Assembly: GCA_902729315.2 (NCBI GenBank)
Contig: LR746266.1
Span: 4,908,759-4,972,758 of the forward strand
Direction: 5' to 3'
Source of the DNA: Spirodela intermedia
Taxonomy: Eukaryota; Streptophyta; Magnoliopsida; Alismatales; Araceae
DNA length: 64,000 nucleotides
Position 1 is the first letter of the stretch; each line of letters begins with the position of its first letter. A model generated the notes under the pieces. It ran no database searches. It was not told where the DNA came from and worked only from the letters and a program-made list of their open reading frames with translations. A program made the position numbers and the translations under genes. This document shows, one piece after another, positions 1-10,108 of the stretch.

Positions 1-560
1 TTTTTCAGTAATGGAATGAGACATCTTACCTTTAAGTGACCAAGATTCTTGAAGAGAAATCCAACATAGTATGAAATAAAAGAGGATCAAGTTCAATGGT
101 TGTGTAATTAGATGAACAAGCATATTAAGTAGTAATTTTTCAGGATCTTTCATAGTAAAACAAAAACTAGTTTACTTTGCACCAAGAATCTTGTTTGCAA
201 AGCACCAATGAAAACACATTTTGATTAGAAACTCTTACTTTTCTGAAATAATAAACCTTGAAGGTCATGTGCAAGGATTAAGAAAGAGTGCATGGCATTG
301 GGATATTTGAATGATAAAATCATTAACATGCATGTTGAGATACATTTACCTAATGTATATGCCGATTGAGGTATGAAAGACAACTTTTTGTACCTGCTCA
401 TTAAGTTACACAAAAGAAAATCTGTGATTATGTCAACTACTATGAGAAAATATTGTTGTATTTATATGTTATTTGTATTATTGATAATGTCAACTATTCA
501 ATGAATTTGATACCAACAAAACCTAATAAAAAATATATATACTCCTTCTAGTGTTTGAGT
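1..560. other. AT-rich spacer, no gene seen
   Basis: AT-rich sequence with only short chance reading frames. I recognise no coding, RNA or repeat feature here. Confidence 0.5.
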
Positions 561-589
561 TGTTTTCACAAACTGATGACATTCCAAAC

Positions 590-1990
590 ATCATTTTTTG
601 TGCCCTACTATATTTTACATAAGGTTATATTTTTTATTAAATATTCATGAATAGACATATTATTAGTTATTTCCTTTGACCATCTCAACTCATTTCAATG
701 TAAGATTAGTTATCTTGAATAGGCATATTATCAGTTATCTTGCAATGTCCACAACCTCAAAAGCTCTCCTTGAACATTGTCTTATTCTCAACAACAACAT
801 AGTCGTTAATCAATTAGAGATGATTTTTTTACAGAATTCATAATTTTTTTATTCAAAATTTAATGATCCGTGAATAGTGTTGATGAAATTTTCATTGATT
901 GAACGATTCTAATAGCTTGATTGTTGACCAATGCTCTACAAAAAATTAAGAGTAAAACAAATAAAAAAATAAAATTTTAACTCTAATAGAATTCGAATCT
1001 TCACCGATCACTTGGCTACATGATAGAGGGAGTTTACTAATTAGATGCATATCCTTGACCTAGTGATGTCATGGGGGTGTTTCATTCTTATAATATATGG
1101 ATATTTTAGATATAAAAATATTCTAAACCACATGTGTACAACTACTCCTTGCCTCATCCTTTAGAAGGGGAGTGATGTACACGTGTTCTACATGAGTCCA
1201 TTAACCACTCAAGGCCCTAGCTTGTGGCTCTCTTGATTGTGCTTTTGACTTGTGCAGCACCCTCTGGGTCCACTATTGAGTCCTAGTTGGCCAAATGGAT
1301 TCCACCTTTTTTCATTTTTTTTCATTTTATCTCAAAAATATGATTAAAAAATAATTATTTCTGTGTTAATGCCAATGATTAAATTCATCCAGCACATCTT
1401 TTCCTACCATGAAAAATCACCAATAACACTAGTACATAATATATGCTAAATATTTTAGGAAACAAGAATACCAAGAGTTTTGTTTTATTTTATTTTTCCT
1501 CCCCCTTGATGATTTTAGTTCCTCATGGATATTATCTTAAGGGCTTTTTGAATCATTAATGCAACATTACATAGTTTTTTGACATGTACCACCTCTTGAA
1601 AACCATCTTTGCCCTGGAACTTCATTATTGTTCATTTCCATTCATTAATAGTGTCCGGCTTGAGATGGCTATAGTGACAATTTTACCTACTACGAGACAA
1701 ATCGTCTAACCTTTAGAAGAAACATGCCCATTGGCTCGAAGGCCCATTTGATTTTGAATGCCATGATGGTTTTATCTTTCTTTAATTCGGAATTTCTTCA
1801 TTATTCATTTAATAGCAGCAAGATCAAAGCTTTCCACTATATCTGTACGATGATTATCTTTTGATCGTTTAGTACTTGCTATTTGAGATACAATTCCATA
1901 TTTATTTTTGGTCACGTACTTTGAATGCCACAAGGCTTCTTAGAAGGTTACATTGAGCCCATCCGAGAACAGTTTGTCCTAATTTATGCA
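590..1990. repeat. Diverged flank copy of the CYSTM unit (unit 1)
   Basis: Patches here match the stretch 18940-19900 that lies 3' of the intact CYSTM gene. Examples are the block around 590-700, the CCCCCTTGATG block near 1501, the block at 1655-1750, and 1747-2000, which matches 19645-19900 in direct orientation. Between the patches lies unrelated AT-rich sequence (about 760-1490), probably later insertion. I read this as the 3' flank of a duplicated CYSTM locus whose gene remnant follows at 2461-2873. Confidence 0.6.
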
Positions 1991-1994
1991 GCAG

Positions 1995-2008
1995 CCCTTG
2001 GAGTGCTC

Positions 2009-2057
<49 letters not shown>

Positions 2058-2083
2058 CGCTCGCTCTCTCTCTCTCTCTCGCC

Positions 2084-2114
<31 letters not shown>

Positions 2115-2232
2115 GCTCGCTCGCTCGCTCTCTCTCTCTCACTCGCTCTCTCGCCTCTCTCTCTCTCTCTCTCTCTCGCTCGCTCGCTCTCTCTCTCTCT
2201 CTCTCACTCGCTCTCTCGCCTCTCTCTCTCCT
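1995..2232. repeat. Long compound CT microsatellite
   Basis: About 235 bases of CT dinucleotide repeat interrupted by CTCG blocks. The interruptions recur as a larger unit of about 63 bases, containing CTCACTCGCTCTCTCGCC, seen ending near 2157 and again near 2221. The matching place in the intact unit (19904-19929) holds only a short CT run, so the tract expanded after duplication. The long Ser/Leu/Arg-only reading frames across it are repeat artefacts. Confidence 0.95.
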
Positions 2233-2460
2233 TCCCTCCTCTGAACCAAAACGATGGCTTCAATGGATGGAAGTCAGCCAGCGCAGAACCGTGCATAAGA
2301 CTCCAAGAGCATGAGTATCCATCCAAGGACAATAAAATTTCCACGATAAGCAAACCCCAACCGAGCAGAAGAACAAGTGCTAATCACAAGAAATAAAAAA
2401 GCCAAGAACCTCGGCATGGAAGTCCAGGAATATGGCGATCGACCCCATCACCGCATCAGA

Positions 2461-2873
2461 AGGAGCAGGCTGTCAGGAATTGGCAACAAAGCATGCCATT
2501 TAAACATTACTGCAAGCCAGACGAGAATAGCCACGCCGTGAGATGGGAGAGGTTCTTCAGGGGAGAAGTTGAAAGATAGAGAGAGAGAGAGTTACCATCA
2601 AAGCAGAAGATCCCTCTTCTTTATAGGCTGCTGGAGATTCTGTTGCGGCGGGGGGTTCGCCGGTGGGTGGGCGTCCTTGGGGTTCGCCTAATAAGGATGT
2701 CCTGGTTTCACGTCAGGACGAGAAGGGAAGAGAAAACAGGGGCAACCGATCCGGTTCCCGTTAGACACAAGGGGTCAAAGCCTGAAGAAGCCAGGCGGAG
2801 ATCAGGAAAAGCAGGACCGACCTTGCGGTGGTGGAACTACGACGGGCGGCTGTTGCTGGTCGTGGGGGCTCAT
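2461..2873 (-). pseudogene. CYSTM-family pseudogene (unit 1)
   Basis: A broken relative of the intact CYSTM gene at 20158-20641. Exon 1 (2873-2822) is the same length as in the intact gene, reads MSPHDQQQPPVVVPPPQ and ends at a GT donor in the same phase. Exon 2 begins after an AG at 2702, but its fifth codon is TAG (2690-2688). Most of the GYPP-type repeats are deleted, down to the TGATG/GTAAC donor near 2595. The exon 3 region (about 2461-2515) no longer encodes the Cys-rich transmembrane end. Function is therefore lost, although the promoter-side sequence to about 3190 is still recognisable. Confidence 0.8.
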
Positions 2874-3190
2874 CGTGTTCTTCGTTGAGGGAATGGGGGA
2901 GAAGGGGGGAAGGAGACGACGACTCTCAGAAGGGGGAAAGCAGCTGTAAGACGGCCTCACCGGCGCCGATTAATATACTCAGCCTGCACAAAGCTTCATC
3001 GGATACCGCGGGGTTAGATTCGCTGATCTTCATGGGTCGTAAAGGACTGCAGAGTTGGTAGCTACGACGAAAACTTCAAGTGGGAGAGAATACGAAGGAG
3101 ACCTAGTCTTACGACACTCGCAGTCCTCGACGAGCGATGGAAATAACATCAACGTCATTAGTTTGTTAAATATAATAATAAACAGATGCC
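2874..3190. repeat. 5' flank of CYSTM unit 1
   Basis: Matches 14640-14945 and 15105-15310 closely. Shared blocks include CAAAGCTTCATCGGAT, GAGTTGGTAGCTACGACGAAA and AATATAATAATAAACAGATG. These three stretches are copies of the same upstream flank. From about 3200 to 3620 I see no recognisable feature. Confidence 0.7.
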
Positions 3191-3619
3191 GGCACGTTCC
3201 CCACCGGAAAGTCCCTGAAGCTGGACTCTTCTAATCTTCCCACAGGGGGCTCTCGTAGCGAGGATCCCTCAGTGGTAAGATGACGCGGTCGGCGACGGCT
3301 TTCAGTAGAGAGGAGAGCCCCCCGCCTTCCTGAAAGGCTACAAGCTGACGGTCACCTTGTGAGAACCACTCGACGACCGGGCAAATGATATGCGACATCA
3401 CTTCAAAGAAAGACGGGCGAAAGCTTTTTGACCCAGGTTGACTGAAATTGTAAAATCGTGGACTACGGATTTATAAAGGTTCAAAATGAGAATAAGTAAT
3501 TTAAAAGATTTTTTCTAAACAGAATCGTCTGAGTGATTTGATCACTAATCAGACCTGATAAAAAAAAACATGCTTTTGTACTCTCCCTCCAACGCTTGGA
3601 TTTCTTTCACAGACACCGC

Positions 3620-4270
3620 ATGACAATCAAACTCGTCTGTAAGGCTATCATGATTTTCTGTACCCAATTACATTTTATATGAGCTCATAGTTTTTATAAA
3701 ACATTCATGAATACGTAAATTATGGGAATGCCTGATATTAGAACAATAAAACAGAACTTAATGAACGTATGGGATGCTGGCGTGTGATTAATTGGCATAA
3801 AGTTATTGGGTCTGGGGACTTGCGTTTTGGTCATACCTTCGTTATTTCCTTCGACCATCTCAACTCATTGCAGTGTAAAACTGAGCAGGTTCAATGATTG
3901 GCATAGTATGAATGATTTCATGTCTCAACCCGTCGTCCCCCTTGATGGTTTCAGTTTCTCATGAAAATTACATTAAGGGTTTTTTGAACCGTTAATGCAA
4001 CCTTAGTTTTTTGACATGCGTTCTTCACTTCGATTCGTCAAATGTGTTCAACCTCTTTGTCAGTAAAATTTACTTTTTCTTACTGTTGTACATGGAGAAC
4101 CTCGGATGGCTCGAGTGACGGATTTATCTACTTTGAGAAAAATCGTCCAACCTTCAGAAGAAACAGACCGGCCCATTGGTTCAAAGGCCCGACGGAAAAG
4201 TTGTATTGTTTAGTATTTCTGTAATATTTTTATTTATTTTGGGCGTTCTGATAATGAAGCTTTCGTAAAT
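3620..4270. repeat. 3' flank copy of the CYSTM unit (unit 2), direct orientation
   Basis: Nearly collinear with 18940-19560. It runs from AAGGCTATCAT through the block with CTCGGATGGCTCGAGTGA to the end near AATGAAGCTTTCGTAAAT. The two copies differ by scattered substitutions and small indels. This is non-coding flank of the duplicated CYSTM locus. Confidence 0.75.
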
Positions 4271-4299
4271 AAACATGGTTCAGAGAATGCCATTGTTTT

Positions 4300-4640
4300 G
4301 GTTCAGAGAGAGCGAGAGAGAGAGAGAGAGAGAGAGAGGTAGGGAGCACTCCAAGGGCTACAACATAAATTCGGACAAAATTATTCTCGGATGAACTCAA
4401 TGTAGCCCTCTAAGAACCTTGGCGCACAAACCTGCAGAAAGTACAAGCCCAAAAATAAACATAGAATTGTATCTCAAGTAGCAACTACCAAACGATTTAA
4501 AGATAATCATCGTACAAATAAAGTGGAAAGCTTTGAGCTCGCTGCTATTAAATGAATAATGAAGCGATTCCAGATAAAAGAAAGCTAACACCATCATGGT
4601 ATTCAAAATCAAATGGAAACACAAGTACCATGTGGGACAA
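4300..4640. repeat. Inverted segment of the CYSTM flank
   Basis: This stretch is the reverse complement of 19640-19900 (and of 1747-2000). The microsatellite at 4304-4339 is therefore AG rather than CT, and the conserved block around 4540-4640 reads backwards. The stretch before it (3620-4270) and the CYSTM 3' region after it (from about 4640) are in normal orientation, so a piece of roughly 340 bases has flipped in this copy. Confidence 0.7.
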
Positions 4641-4933
4641 TTAATGGGAAGTTGCCAGCGCAGATCTGTGGAGAAGACTCCAAGAGCATGAGTACCCATC
4701 AAAGGCCAATACAATTTCCACAAGAAACAAACCCCAGCTGACCAGAAGAACCAGTTCTAATCACAAGAAATAGAAAAATCAAGAACCTCAGTATGGAAGT
4801 CCAGGAATATGGGGATGGCCCCCATCACCGCATCAATAGGAGCAGTCTACCAAGAGCTCACAACATGATAAATTACAAAGTCAATGAGAATAGCCACATC
4901 GTGAGAGAGGAGAGGTTCTTCAAGGAAGAAGTT

Positions 4934-4987
<54 letters not shown>

Positions 4988-4993
4988 CCAATA
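4640..4993 (-). pseudogene. 3' remnant of a CYSTM gene (unit 2)
   Basis: Matches the 3' end of the intact CYSTM gene (about 19960-20300). The marker GGAAGTCCAGGAATATGG lies at 4795, followed by a decayed exon 3 (about 4830-4880) and a GA microsatellite (4934-4985) just before the old exon 2 donor. Exons 1 and 2 are missing. From about 4994 the sequence switches to LTR-type retrotransposon sequence, so the gene was cut by an insertion or deletion there. Confidence 0.65.
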
Positions 4994-5303
4994 AAACAAA
5001 AAATCTCATATAACAATAAATATGCAAGCACAAGATTGTCAATAACAATGGAACTCAATTTCTAGATATCAATGAGAATAAATAGAAGAGAAATCATCAA
5101 CTATCAGAAATCTTGATGGAAACAAAACTTCTACTAGACACCTCTAATCCACGTCTCAATGCTTTCGAGATGACCCACATACTGAAACGTTAGAAATTGA
5201 TTCTTATCTTCTTCTATAAAGAGTTGATAGAGAGAGAGAATCGAATCAAGAGAGAGAGAGAAAATTTGTCATATGTCATTCTCAAAAAAAGAGAAATATA
5301 TGC
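4994..5303. repeat. Fragment of copia-type LTR
   Basis: Matches 9627-9975 (the LTR next to the copia interior) and 15776-16065. Shared blocks include AACAATAAATATG, TTTCTAGATATCAATGAGAA and CTTATCTTCTTCTATAAAG. Similarity stops at about 5303, where an inverted-repeat sequence begins. Confidence 0.65.
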
Positions 5304-5308
5304 TTGAT

Positions 5309-5380
5309 AAGTCTTCATTATCATGAGTTAATAATTAGTAAATAATATAGTTTTAGCCTTAACTCATGATAAATAGACTT
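5309..5380. repeat. Short inverted repeat (stem-loop)
   Basis: TTATCATGAGTTAA near 5319-5332 is perfectly repeated in reverse complement as TTAACTCATGATAA near 5359-5372. With a few mismatches the arms extend to about 23 bases each, around a loop of about 25 AT-rich bases. It sits exactly where the LTR similarity breaks, so it may mark a small non-autonomous transposon or an insertion scar. Confidence 0.7.
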
Positions 5381-6900
5381 ATATTTATGTTAAAGCATGA
5401 AAAGTAGTTTTTGGTTGATTAACGTGAATTTTTGGGTAATTATGTAATTTTATAAGATTTTTACAATCTTACTTTTGAGATAAATGAAGAACAAGAAATA
5501 AAAATAAAAATATTACAAAATGAGGGGACCTGCGGGACCGCAAGCGGGTCGGAAGTGGAGTCGGGGAGTAGCCACGAGTAGGGGCTCAAGTGGCTTGAAC
5601 CGATAGAGTCACATGTGCGCCACTCCCCTTCCACGTCACCGGTGGCCCGCCAACTGTGGGGCAAGGAGTGGTCGTACATGCGAGAGAAGGGACTTTACTT
5701 AAAAAGCTAACATTACTATATATTCACTCGAAAAATCGGTGCACAACCGATGTGGGACTAAACCCGCGTCACACCTTCCTCAGAAGAGGCAGGCGACCGG
5801 CACAGGTTCGAGTCCTTCCATAGTCAAAAGTCATATATTTTTATCTAATTATCGTGACTTTCCTGTAGATCGCCGGTGAAGGATTAAGCAACGAGAATCG
5901 CTAGATCATCGGCGAAAATCTCATCAACGCGATTCGCGGAGCATTGCTATTAAAATTGCTGAAGGATTCGTGATAAAAGGATCGCGAATCCATCAAGTAA
6001 ATCATCTCTGATTGATTGACGAACAAGTCATCGTCGGGAAGAGGACGATCCACCGGGAGATGAGTCGCCACCTCTTGAGAGCGTACTGGATGTGATGAAG
6101 AGCCTCCTCTTGCTGCGCGGACCTGAGGATGAAGCTCCCTAACACGCGCCCCACCTCCATCCAGCTCCTCTCCGTCGGGTGACAACCACTGGAGAGCCGC
6201 AAAGTCGCCATTTTTCCGCTTCGCCGGGTGACAGCCGTCGGAGACGAGTCGATGACCCATTTCATTAATCTCTAGACTTCGCAAGGAGATCTAGAGATTG
6301 TCAACGTCGTCTTTGTCCAAGGAGAGCCTTCGAGGCCGTGGACACTACACGACAATTCTCCCAAACACTCAGGATTCTAGTGCATCGCCGACGCATCACC
6401 GTCGCGACGCCGGAACTCTGTTTTCCTGCTTTCAACTTAATTTCCATTTTATTTAGTGATAATTTGTTGATTTTAAATTTACCAAGGTATATTTTATTTC
6501 ATTACGATTCTTCAATCTTTTACAGATCTTAATTTGATCAATTAAATCGTCTGTAATCGCTTACGTAAGAATTGCCGGGTGGAACTCTATTTCTGTCCAA
6601 TTCGCGTTCGTCGGGTGCTGACGTCATCTTGATGTTCGCACCCTTATTTCCTTTTTTCATGAATTTTAAATATATTTCCTTTTCAATTCTTAGTATAAAA
6701 TTCATAAAAAATAGTATTCTTTAAGGAAAATTCTGAATAATTACCAGGTATTACATCCCTGTGATCGACCTAGAAAATTACTGCTATTTTTAGAAGTTTT
6801 ATTGAATTATAATTGATATATTTATTTAGAAATACTTCTAAATATCCAAAAATTAGTATTTTCTAGTTTTATAAATTTTATATTTGCGTGATTTAATATA
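5381..6900. other. Gene-less stretch, probably decayed transposon sequence
   Basis: Contains a GC-rich block (5525-5690), the motif GATGTGGGACTAAACCC (5750-5766), a second GC-rich block (5870-6420) and an AT-rich tail. Reading frames on both strands match nothing I know. The alternation of GC-rich and AT-rich blocks suggests pieces of long terminal repeats, but I could not pair the ends. Confidence 0.35.
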
Positions 6901-6949
6901 CAACAACTGAGTCACGTCACTGCTCAAACTCTATATCTTCATATACGAC

Positions 6950-9625
6950 AATGACTAACACTAAGTAAATAGACATGTGCTTCACAACATGCAAAAAAAT
7001 CTCTCTATAATCAAATTTCCTACTTATGTGTAAAGCCTTTTGCAATAGGTCTTATCTTGTATTGTGGTTGGTCACCATCAATCATCGTGACTTCTTCTTG
7101 CACACTCATTTGCACTCAATAGCTCATTTCCTTACAAGAAGATTCATCAATTCTAAAGTGTAGTTCTTGTCTAAGGATGTTTGCTTTTCAAACATCGTCT
7201 GTAACTATTTTTCTTTTTTATGACAACTAATTATCTCTTGAAAGGTTATAGGCACAACATCTCTTACAAATAATGCAAAGGCAATATAATCATCAAGGCG
7301 AGTTGAAAGTCTTACTTTACACCTACTCTGTTTAGCAGTAATACAATCAAGAACATCTAACGATTCTACAACTTGATCTTCATTCACAACAGAATTAAGA
7401 AGACCTCCAACCTTAGTTTATCTTCAACTTGAGTATCATTAGATTCTTGAAACATATACTTTGTAAAAAAAGACTTCAACATGTGATTTTTATCAAAAAT
7501 CACATCCCTGTTGAAAATAACTTTTGCCTCTGAATCTCAAATTCGATATTCTTTCACACTAATACTATGGCCCAAGAAAATATATTTCTTCAACTTTGGA
7601 TTCAACTTCAATCTCTCATAAGTAGGTGTAAAGACATATCATGAACATCTAAATATATACAAATTCAAATAGTCAATAAGATTTTTAATCCAAACCTTTT
7701 CAACAACCTTCCCATCAAGAGTAGAATTTAGTGATCGATTCATCAAATAAGTTGTCATACTCACAACTTTCGCCGAAAACTCCTTGGGCAAGTCAATATT
7801 TGGTTGTAAACAGTGTGCTCTCTCAACAATTGTGTGATTCATCCACTCAGTAACACCGTTCTAATGTGGAGTCTTCTTCACCGTATAATGATATTAAAAT
7901 ATCATACTTATCACAAAATTTATCAAATTTAAAATTCTTAAATTTTATTCTATTGTTAGTGCGTAAAACTTTAATCTTCCTGTCTATTTGATTTTCTACC
8001 TTTGCACATCAAGTTTTGAACTTCATAAATATTTCTGACTTATGTTTCAAGATAGACTTTCTTAGAAAAATCATCAATAAAGGTAAAAAATAACGAACAT
8101 CACCTATTGATGTCACATCAATAAGACCACACACATCCAAATGAATTTAATTCAGCACATCATCTGTATCATGCTTCACTACTTTGAATGTCACATTGCA
8201 CTATTTTCACATGATATAATATTTGTAAAAATCTAATTTGCAAGTTTTCACATTATGTAATGATTATCGTGCATGTAGATTTTACGTATTTGTCTCACTC
8301 ATATGACCCAATCGTAAGTATTATAAAAGAGTGTCATCAATCATAGAATCATCTGATGTCGTAACACAAGATCTACCTACAACAGTATTCTCCTCAAGTT
8401 TATAAATATTCATTCACTAATGTCTTTCTTTCATCACAACGAGTAATCGCTTGATAATCTTGAGAATCTCATTCTTTCCTCTGAAATAATATCCATTCAC
8501 TTCTAATACTCTAAGTAAAATTAAATTCTGATCTAATGTTAAAACATGATGAACATTTCTAAGCTCTTGAATCATTCTATCAAATATCTAAACCTTCATC
8601 GAACTAATGCCAACAACTTTGTAAGTTATGTTCTTTCTTATGAAAACAACTCATGTTGCACTCCTGTAGAGTCAAATTAGTCAATATTATAACACATGAT
8701 AAAAATAACTAATATCAAAAATCAATATATTTGACAACTCCTCAACTACAACAAGGCTAAAATAAATTCTACCGTCCTCTATGTCCTCAACTTTTGTAAT
8801 ATTAGCTGAACTAAATTCACCTCATGTTATCCTATCACTCCATTCTTCAAACAATCTCTTTGCAAGTGTCCCTTCTCATGACACTTGTGACAAGTTTGGT
8901 TTTTCAACTAATTTGTTCATGACTTAGACCAACTCTTCTTATCTCCTAACGATTCTTTCTCCTTCTATCTTTCATGTTCTCTTTGACCTTTCACAAATAA
9001 ACCTTTACCACAAGTCTCACCAACATACTTCTTTTGATAATAATACTTCATCAATGAGTTAATAACATCTTTAAGAACATGTGTTGTAGTGTCATACAAC
9101 AAGATTGTAACAAGCTGACCATATGAATCAAAAAGAGAAACAAGTAGAATAATAACTTTGTTCTCATTAGAAAAATTTGATTTCATATGAAATAAGTCAT
9201 TCAATAATTGATTAAAATAATCAGTATGAGATGTCAAATCATCTCTATCTAACATGTGTAACCCAAATAATTTTATCTTCAATGTTAATTCGCTCATCAT
9301 CGACTTTGGTGCACATCACTTCTCTAATTTTTTTCAGAGTTTTTTTAGATTATATTCATTCATGACCTATTGAAGAGCCCAATCAGACAAACATGTACGA
9401 ATAAATCTTTCAACCTTCTTCTTCATTATCTTTCAATCATCAGCACTGATCTTGTCTAACTTTGGTCCATCCAAAGTCTTGTACAAGTTAGTCTGAAAGA
9501 ACATATCATACACACGATGCTTTCAAATATTAAATTAGAAGACTTATCTAACTTTTGGATGTTAATATGCACCTTAGAAGTCATAGTAAATCTACAACTA
9601 ATCAAATTTGAGTTTGATATCACTT
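6950..9625 (-). mobile_element. Degenerate Ty1/copia retrotransposon, interior
   Basis: Read on the minus strand the order is as follows. A primer-binding-like site (9613-9626) resembles the initiator-Met tRNA site used by copia elements, with changes. A Gag start is at about 9583, and a Gag core (9300-8965) includes LTSHTDYFNQLLNDLFHMK. An integrase segment (7842-7639) has MNHTIVERAHCLQPNIDLPK and the typical DGKVVEKVW motif. The start of reverse transcriptase lies around 7050-6950. Stops and frameshifts break every domain. The element is cut in the N-terminal part of reverse transcriptase, and I see no 3' LTR to the left. It cannot move by itself. Confidence 0.85.
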
Positions 9626-9626
9626 G

Positions 9627-10100
9627 TAACAATAAATATGTAAATATAGGATTACAATAATAATATAAACTTAATTTCTAGATATCAATGAGAACAAATA
9701 AAAGAGAAATCACTAAACTATTCAGAATCCTGATAAGAACAAGACTTCTATTAGACACTTCTAATCTACATCTCAATGTCCTCGAGACGACTCACATATT
9801 AGAGAGTCAGTAATTAACTCTTATCTTCTTCTATAAAGACTTCACTTGTAATAAAAGAGACAGAAGATACCAAGAAATAAAAATAGAGTTGATAAAAAGA
9901 GATAATAGAACTAAAAGAGAGATAATTTTTCATCCTTCATTCCGAAAAAAGAAGAAATATATGTCTTATTTATAGAAAATAAGAAAAGATAATTGCCTCC
10001 TAAAATGAGGCATCTTGATTTATCTGTAGGCCAGTTCACACATCTCGGAGGTGATGGTTTCAACCTCTCTCATTTCCCACTCCTCTCCTTGCACGACCCT
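9627..10100 (-). mobile_element. Probable 5' LTR of the copia element
   Basis: It lies immediately 5' (on the minus strand) of the primer-binding-like site, begins with TGTAACAATAAATATG on the plus strand, and recurs in part at 4994-5303 and 15776-16200. The outer boundary, where a CYSTM fragment and NAT copy A begin, is not sharply visible. Confidence 0.65.
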
Positions 10101-10108
10101 TGAACAGG

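Noticed and set aside
1925-2396. Long Ser/Leu/Arg-rich reading frames on the plus strand
   Set aside because: Produced entirely by the CT/CTCG microsatellite; no non-repeat coding signal.
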